Made by a program: the position numbers and the translations under genes
NCBI RefSeq assembly: GCF_045762675.1
Contig: NZ_JBJDLK010000002.1
Location: 681,589 to 745,588, forward strand
Reading direction: 5' to 3'
Origin: Elizabethkingia meningoseptica_A
GTDB taxonomy: Bacteria > Bacteroidota > Bacteroidia > Flavobacteriales > Weeksellaceae
DNA length: 64,000 bases
The notes under the pieces: generated by a model
The model's database searches: none
What the model was told of the DNA's origin: nothing
The model's input: only the letters and a program-made list of their open reading frames with translations
In this document: in pieces, positions 60,999-64,000 of the stretch
Layout: the number at the start of each line of letters is the position of its first letter
Numbering within the stretch: position 1 is the first letter of the stretch

Positions 60999-61961
60999 AT
61001 GAAATATAACAGATGTGGTAAAAGTGGTGTACTTCTTCCGGCGATTTCACTTGGATTATGGCACAACTTCGGTTCTGTGGATGATTTTGCTACGGCTGAA
61101 TCTATTATTAAAACGGCCTTTGATAAAGGTATTACACATTTCGATTTAGCGAATAACTATGGTCCTGTACCCGGTTCTGCTGAAGAGAATTTTGGGAAAA
61201 TTGTGCAGAGAAACTTCAGCGGTTTTCTCCGAGACCAGCTCTTTATTTCTACAAAAGCCGGCTATACCATGTGGGAAGGCCCTTATGGAGACTGGGGTTC
61301 CCGAAAATACCTGATCTCCAGTTTGGATCAGAGTCTTAAACGGATGAATCTCGATTATGTGGATGTATTTTATTCTCACAGACCGGATCCCGATACGCCG
61401 ATAGAAGAAACAATGCAGGCTCTGGATTTTGCAGTAAGAAGCGGTAGAGCCTTGTATGCCGGAATTTCTAATTATAACGCAGAGCAGACACAACAGGCTT
61501 CAGCAATATTAAAACAACTTGGAACCCCCTGCTTAATTCACCAGCCAAAATATTCAATGTTTGTAAGATGGGTAGAGGATGGATTATTGGATGTTTTAGA
61601 AAATACCGGAATTGGCTGTATTGCATTTTCGCCTTTAGCACAAGGAATGTTAACCGATCGATACCTCCACGGAATTCCGGATAATTCCAGAGCGGCAAAA
61701 AGCCACGGTTTTCTTCAGAAGGATGATATTACTCCGGAAAGATTACAACAAATTACCGCTTTACACGGAATTGCCCAAAACCGAAATCAGACATTAGCTC
61801 AAATGGCTATTGCATGGTTACTAAAAGATAACCGGGTAACATCTGTACTTATTGGTGCCAGCTCGGTTGCTCAACTACAGCAAAATCTGGAGAGTACAAA
61901 TAACCTCCATTTCTCTACGGATGAATTACAACTTATTGAAGACATTCTGAAAACAAAATAG
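60999..61961 (+). CDS. Aldo/keto reductase, YghZ (L-glyceraldehyde 3-phosphate reductase) type
   Basis: 320 residues. The AKR barrel is marked by F-D-L-A-N-N-Y-G-P-x-x-G-S-A-E (catalytic Asp/Tyr) near residue 50, the lysine in S-T-K-A-G-Y, and the histidine in F-Y-S-H-R-P-D-P. P-G-S-A-E-E-N-F-G and M-W-E-G-P-Y-G-D-W-G-S-R-K are hallmarks of the YghZ/GPR branch (AKR14). It reduces toxic L-glyceraldehyde 3-phosphate or methylglyoxal with NADPH in the cytoplasm. Ends in a strong terminator. Confidence 0.92.
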   Translation: MKYNRCGKSGVLLPAISLGLWHNFGSVDDFATAESIIKTAFDKGITHFDLANNYGPVPGSAEENFGKIVQRNFSGFLRDQLFISTKAGYTMWEGPYGDWGSRKYLISSLDQSLKRMNLDYVDVFYSHRPDPDTPIEETMQALDFAVRSGRALYAGISNYNAEQTQQASAILKQLGTPCLIHQPKYSMFVRWVEDGLLDVLENTGIGCIAFSPLAQGMLTDRYLHGIPDNSRAAKSHGFLQKDDITPERLQQITALHGIAQNRNQTLAQMAIAWLLKDNRVTSVLIGASSVAQLQQNLESTNNLHFSTDELQLIEDILKTK

Positions 61962-61987
61962 CCTGAGGATTTCCTCAGGCTATTTTT
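61956..61987. terminator. Bidirectional terminator
   Basis: 15-bp perfect stem (61956-61970 with 61973-61987, core AGCCTGAGGA) between convergent genes. The T-run follows on the plus strand. Confidence 0.9.
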
Positions 61988-62006
61988 ATTTTTTGGTGAT
62001 TCTTTA

Positions 62007-62282
62007 TTAGAACCATTCTTTTTGTCCCTGAACATAAGTTCTGTCAAACTCTTCATCGGATTTAGTAAGGTAGATAATTCCTTCTACGAAACCTATTATT
62101 CCCGCAAGACCGCAAGTAACAATACTTGCAATTAGCTGAATAATTCCGGCTTTAGTATATCCTAAATAAAACTTATGTATACCTAGATAGCCTAGTAAAA
62201 TACCTAAAATACCTGCTACTAATTTTTTTTCAGATTTGTAAGGAACCTGCTGATTGTAATTTTGTGTTGTTTGCTCTTCCAT
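62007..62282 (-). CDS. TM2 domain membrane protein
   Basis: 91 residues. N-terminal polar segment (1-18) and a TM2 domain of two membrane helices: L-V-A-G-I-L-G-I-L-L-G-Y-L-G-I-H-K-F-Y-L-G-type first helix with the conserved H-K-F-Y-L-G-Y, then the second helix ending I-I-Y-L. No function is fixed for this very widespread family. Confidence 0.9.
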   Translation of the reverse strand: MEEQTTQNYNQQVPYKSEKKLVAGILGILLGYLGIHKFYLGYTKAGIIQLIASIVTCGLAGIIGFVEGIIYLTKSDEEFDRTYVQGQKEWF

Positions 62283-62341
62283 AATTCAATACTTGTGTCT
62301 AATTTTAAAATTTATTTTTTGTTCATTTAATATTTGCTGTA

Positions 62342-63706
62342 CTATTTACCGAAACCAGGCATTCCGCCGCCCATTCCCGGCATTCCTTTCCCCATCATCG
62401 CCATCAGTTGTTTACCCTGAGGCCCCTGCATCATCTTCATCATTTTGCCCATTTGTTCAAACTGCTTCATTAATGCATTTACATCTTCCAGTTTACGTCC
62501 TGCTCCTTTAGCTATACGTTGTTTTCTGGACATATTTATGGTACTTGGTCTTCTTCTTTCTTCAGGCGTCATGGACTGGATAATCGCTTCAATATGCTTG
62601 AAAGCATCGTCATTGATATCCACATCTTTTATCGCCTTTCCTACTCCCGGTAACATTCCTAATAAATCTTTCATGTTACCCATTTTTTTAATCTGCTGAA
62701 TCTGCTTCAGGAAGTCATCAAAACCAAATTCGTTTTTAGCGATTTTTTTATGAAGCTTCTTTGCTTCTTCTTCATCAAACTGTTCCTGAGCTCTCTCTAC
62801 TAAGGAAACAACGTCTCCCATCCCAAGAATTCTGTCAGCCATCCTTTCCGGATAGAAGATATCCAGTGCATCCATTTTCTCACCGGTAGAAATAAACTTA
62901 ATTGGTTTTTCTACTACCGAACGGATTGTTAAAGCGGCACCACCACGGGTATCACCATCTAATTTGGTAAGGACAACCCCGTTATAGTTCAGTACATCAT
63001 TAAAGGCTTTTGCTGTGTTTACAGCATCCTGCCCCGTCATGGAGTCTACAACAAAAAGGGTCTCAGTAGGTTTTACTGACTGGTGAACGTTACGAATTTC
63101 GTTCATCATTTCCTGGTCTATAGCTAAACGTCCCGCGGTATCTATAATGATAACATCATGCTTGTTTTGCTTCGCAAATTCTATTGCATTCTGAGATATC
63201 TGAACCGGATTCAGATTTCCTTCTTCGGTATATACAGGTACTCCTGTCTGATCGCCTAATACTTTTAACTGGTCAATCGCTGCCGGACGGTAAACGTCAC
63301 ATGCTACCAATAAAGGATTTTTGCTTTTTTTCTTTTTCAGAAAGTTCGCCAGTTTTCCGGAGAATGTTGTTTTACCGGATCCCTGTAAACCTGCAATTAA
63401 TATAATAGTCGGTTTTTCTGAAAGATTCAGTCCTTCATTTGTTCCTCCCATTAAATCCACTAATTCATCGTGAACAATTTTGGTCATCAATTGTCCCGGT
63501 GTAATGGATGTTAAAACATTTTGTCCTAAAGCTTTATCCTGAACTCTTTTTGTAAGGTCTTTTGCTACCTTGAAGTTAACATCGGCATCTACTAATGCAC
63601 GACGGATTTCTTTAACAGTTTCCGCAACGTTAATTTCGGTAATCTTACCGCGTCCCTGAATATTCTGTAAAGCTTTATCTAGTTTGTCCTGTAAACTATT
63701 GAACAT
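62342..63706 (-). CDS. ffh: Signal recognition particle GTPase Ffh
   Basis: 454 residues. N domain 1-90, G domain about 95-295 with P-loop G-L-Q-G-S-G-K-T-T, D-V-Y-R-P-A-A, the G3 D-T-A-G-R and the T-K-L-D-G specificity motif, and the M domain with methionine-rich helices and the RNA-binding R-R-P-S-T-I-N-M-S-R-K-Q-R-I-A-K-G. C-terminus is Met/Gly-rich (G-K-G-M-P-G-M-G-G-G-M-P). Co-translational targeting of membrane proteins with 4.5S RNA and FtsY. Confidence 0.97.
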   Translation of the reverse strand: MFNSLQDKLDKALQNIQGRGKITEINVAETVKEIRRALVDADVNFKVAKDLTKRVQDKALGQNVLTSITPGQLMTKIVHDELVDLMGGTNEGLNLSEKPTIILIAGLQGSGKTTFSGKLANFLKKKKSKNPLLVACDVYRPAAIDQLKVLGDQTGVPVYTEEGNLNPVQISQNAIEFAKQNKHDVIIIDTAGRLAIDQEMMNEIRNVHQSVKPTETLFVVDSMTGQDAVNTAKAFNDVLNYNGVVLTKLDGDTRGGAALTIRSVVEKPIKFISTGEKMDALDIFYPERMADRILGMGDVVSLVERAQEQFDEEEAKKLHKKIAKNEFGFDDFLKQIQQIKKMGNMKDLLGMLPGVGKAIKDVDINDDAFKHIEAIIQSMTPEERRRPSTINMSRKQRIAKGAGRKLEDVNALMKQFEQMGKMMKMMQGPQGKQLMAMMGKGMPGMGGGMPGFGK

Positions 63707-63792
63707 AATTATTATCTATATCTTTGGTATTTTGCAAAAGTAAGGAAAAGATATGAGATACAGAAGTTGATATTAAGATGTATGATGTACAT

Positions 63793-64000
63793 TGTACAAT
63801 GTATAGTGTATAGTGTATAATGTATAATGTATAATGTATAATGTATAATGTATAATGTATAATGTATAATGTATAATGTATAATGTATAATGTCTAATGT
63901 CTAATGTCTAATGTCTAATGTCTAATGTCTAATGTCTAATGTCTAATGTCTAATGTCTAATGTCTAATGTCTAATGTCTAATGTCTAATGTCTAATGTCT
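63793..64000. repeat. Large heptanucleotide tandem array (runs off the window)
   Basis: Degenerate units begin at 63793 (TGTACAA, then TGTATAG twice). Eleven exact TGTATAA units fill 63814-63890, and TGTCTAA units fill 63891-64000 without a break (15 full copies plus). The array lies upstream of ffh and has no coding sense. Confidence 0.97.

Noticed and set aside
63793..64000. CRISPR array
   Set aside because: Units are 7 bases and adjacent without spacers, so this is a simple tandem repeat; no cas gene is present.

Overview
The window looks like a chromosomal segment of a flavobacterium in the Weeksellaceae (Elizabethkingia/Chryseobacterium type; Elizabethkingia is my best guess). The reasons are the AT-rich sequence, Bacteroidota-type promoters (TTG, about 19 bases, TAnnTTTG), a SusC/SusD pair, many secreted proteins ending their signal peptide in AQ/SQ, small GG-leader 'bacteriocin-like' peptides, and families typical of this group (HYC_CC_PP, DUF3347, FabV, sigma-54 regulators). 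No rRNA operon, complete insertion sequence, integrase or CRISPR array was seen. One tRNA is present.

Layout. 1-7.5 kb: end of a nucleotide-sugar dehydrogenase, a ChaN-like haem-binding protein, a haem uptake operon (hmuT-hmuU-hmuV-methyltransferase-hmuS) and fabV. 8-27 kb: a long minus-strand cluster for a MacAB-type exporter. It holds a membrane-fusion protein, one ATPase, four tandem paralogous permeases, a TolC protein and four secreted accessory proteins: two HExxH metalloprotease-like proteins, an S41 peptidase and a DUF2807 protein. Divergent to it at 27-29.7 kb is an NtrC-type regulator and its histidine kinase. A sigma-54 promoter and a palindromic candidate activator site lie in the shared intergenic region, so the pair very probably drives the exporter. 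30-35 kb: a SusC/SusD pair followed by the wreck of a secreted metallophosphoesterase, then an AHSA1 protein.

35.7-44 kb is an AT-rich accessory region. It starts at a tRNA-Arg(CCT) whose 3' end and terminator are duplicated 2.1 kb downstream. Between the copies lie a serine-recombinase fragment, a truncated gene, one intact and one decayed GG-leader peptide gene and a lipoprotein. Beyond are orphan lipoproteins and secreted proteins, a RadC-like JAB protein and a degenerate GIY-YIG protein. The GG-leader peptide genes (including one at 50.8 kb) and a 559-codon lipoprotein gene share a promoter/leader module.

44-64 kb returns to core genes: a barnase-like lipoprotein RNase, a hydroxyisobutyryl-CoA hydrolase-like enzyme, the methylcitrate operon prpBCD, an M28 peptidase, a copper cluster (CopA-CopB fusion oxidase, DUF3347, HYC_CC_PP), an MFS exporter, a GNAT enzyme, a pentapeptide-repeat protein, an NhaC-family transporter behind a predicted SAM riboswitch (probably the methionine transporter MetT), an aldo/keto reductase, a TM2 protein and ffh. 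Heptanucleotide tandem arrays recur in intergenic DNA, and the window ends inside a large one.
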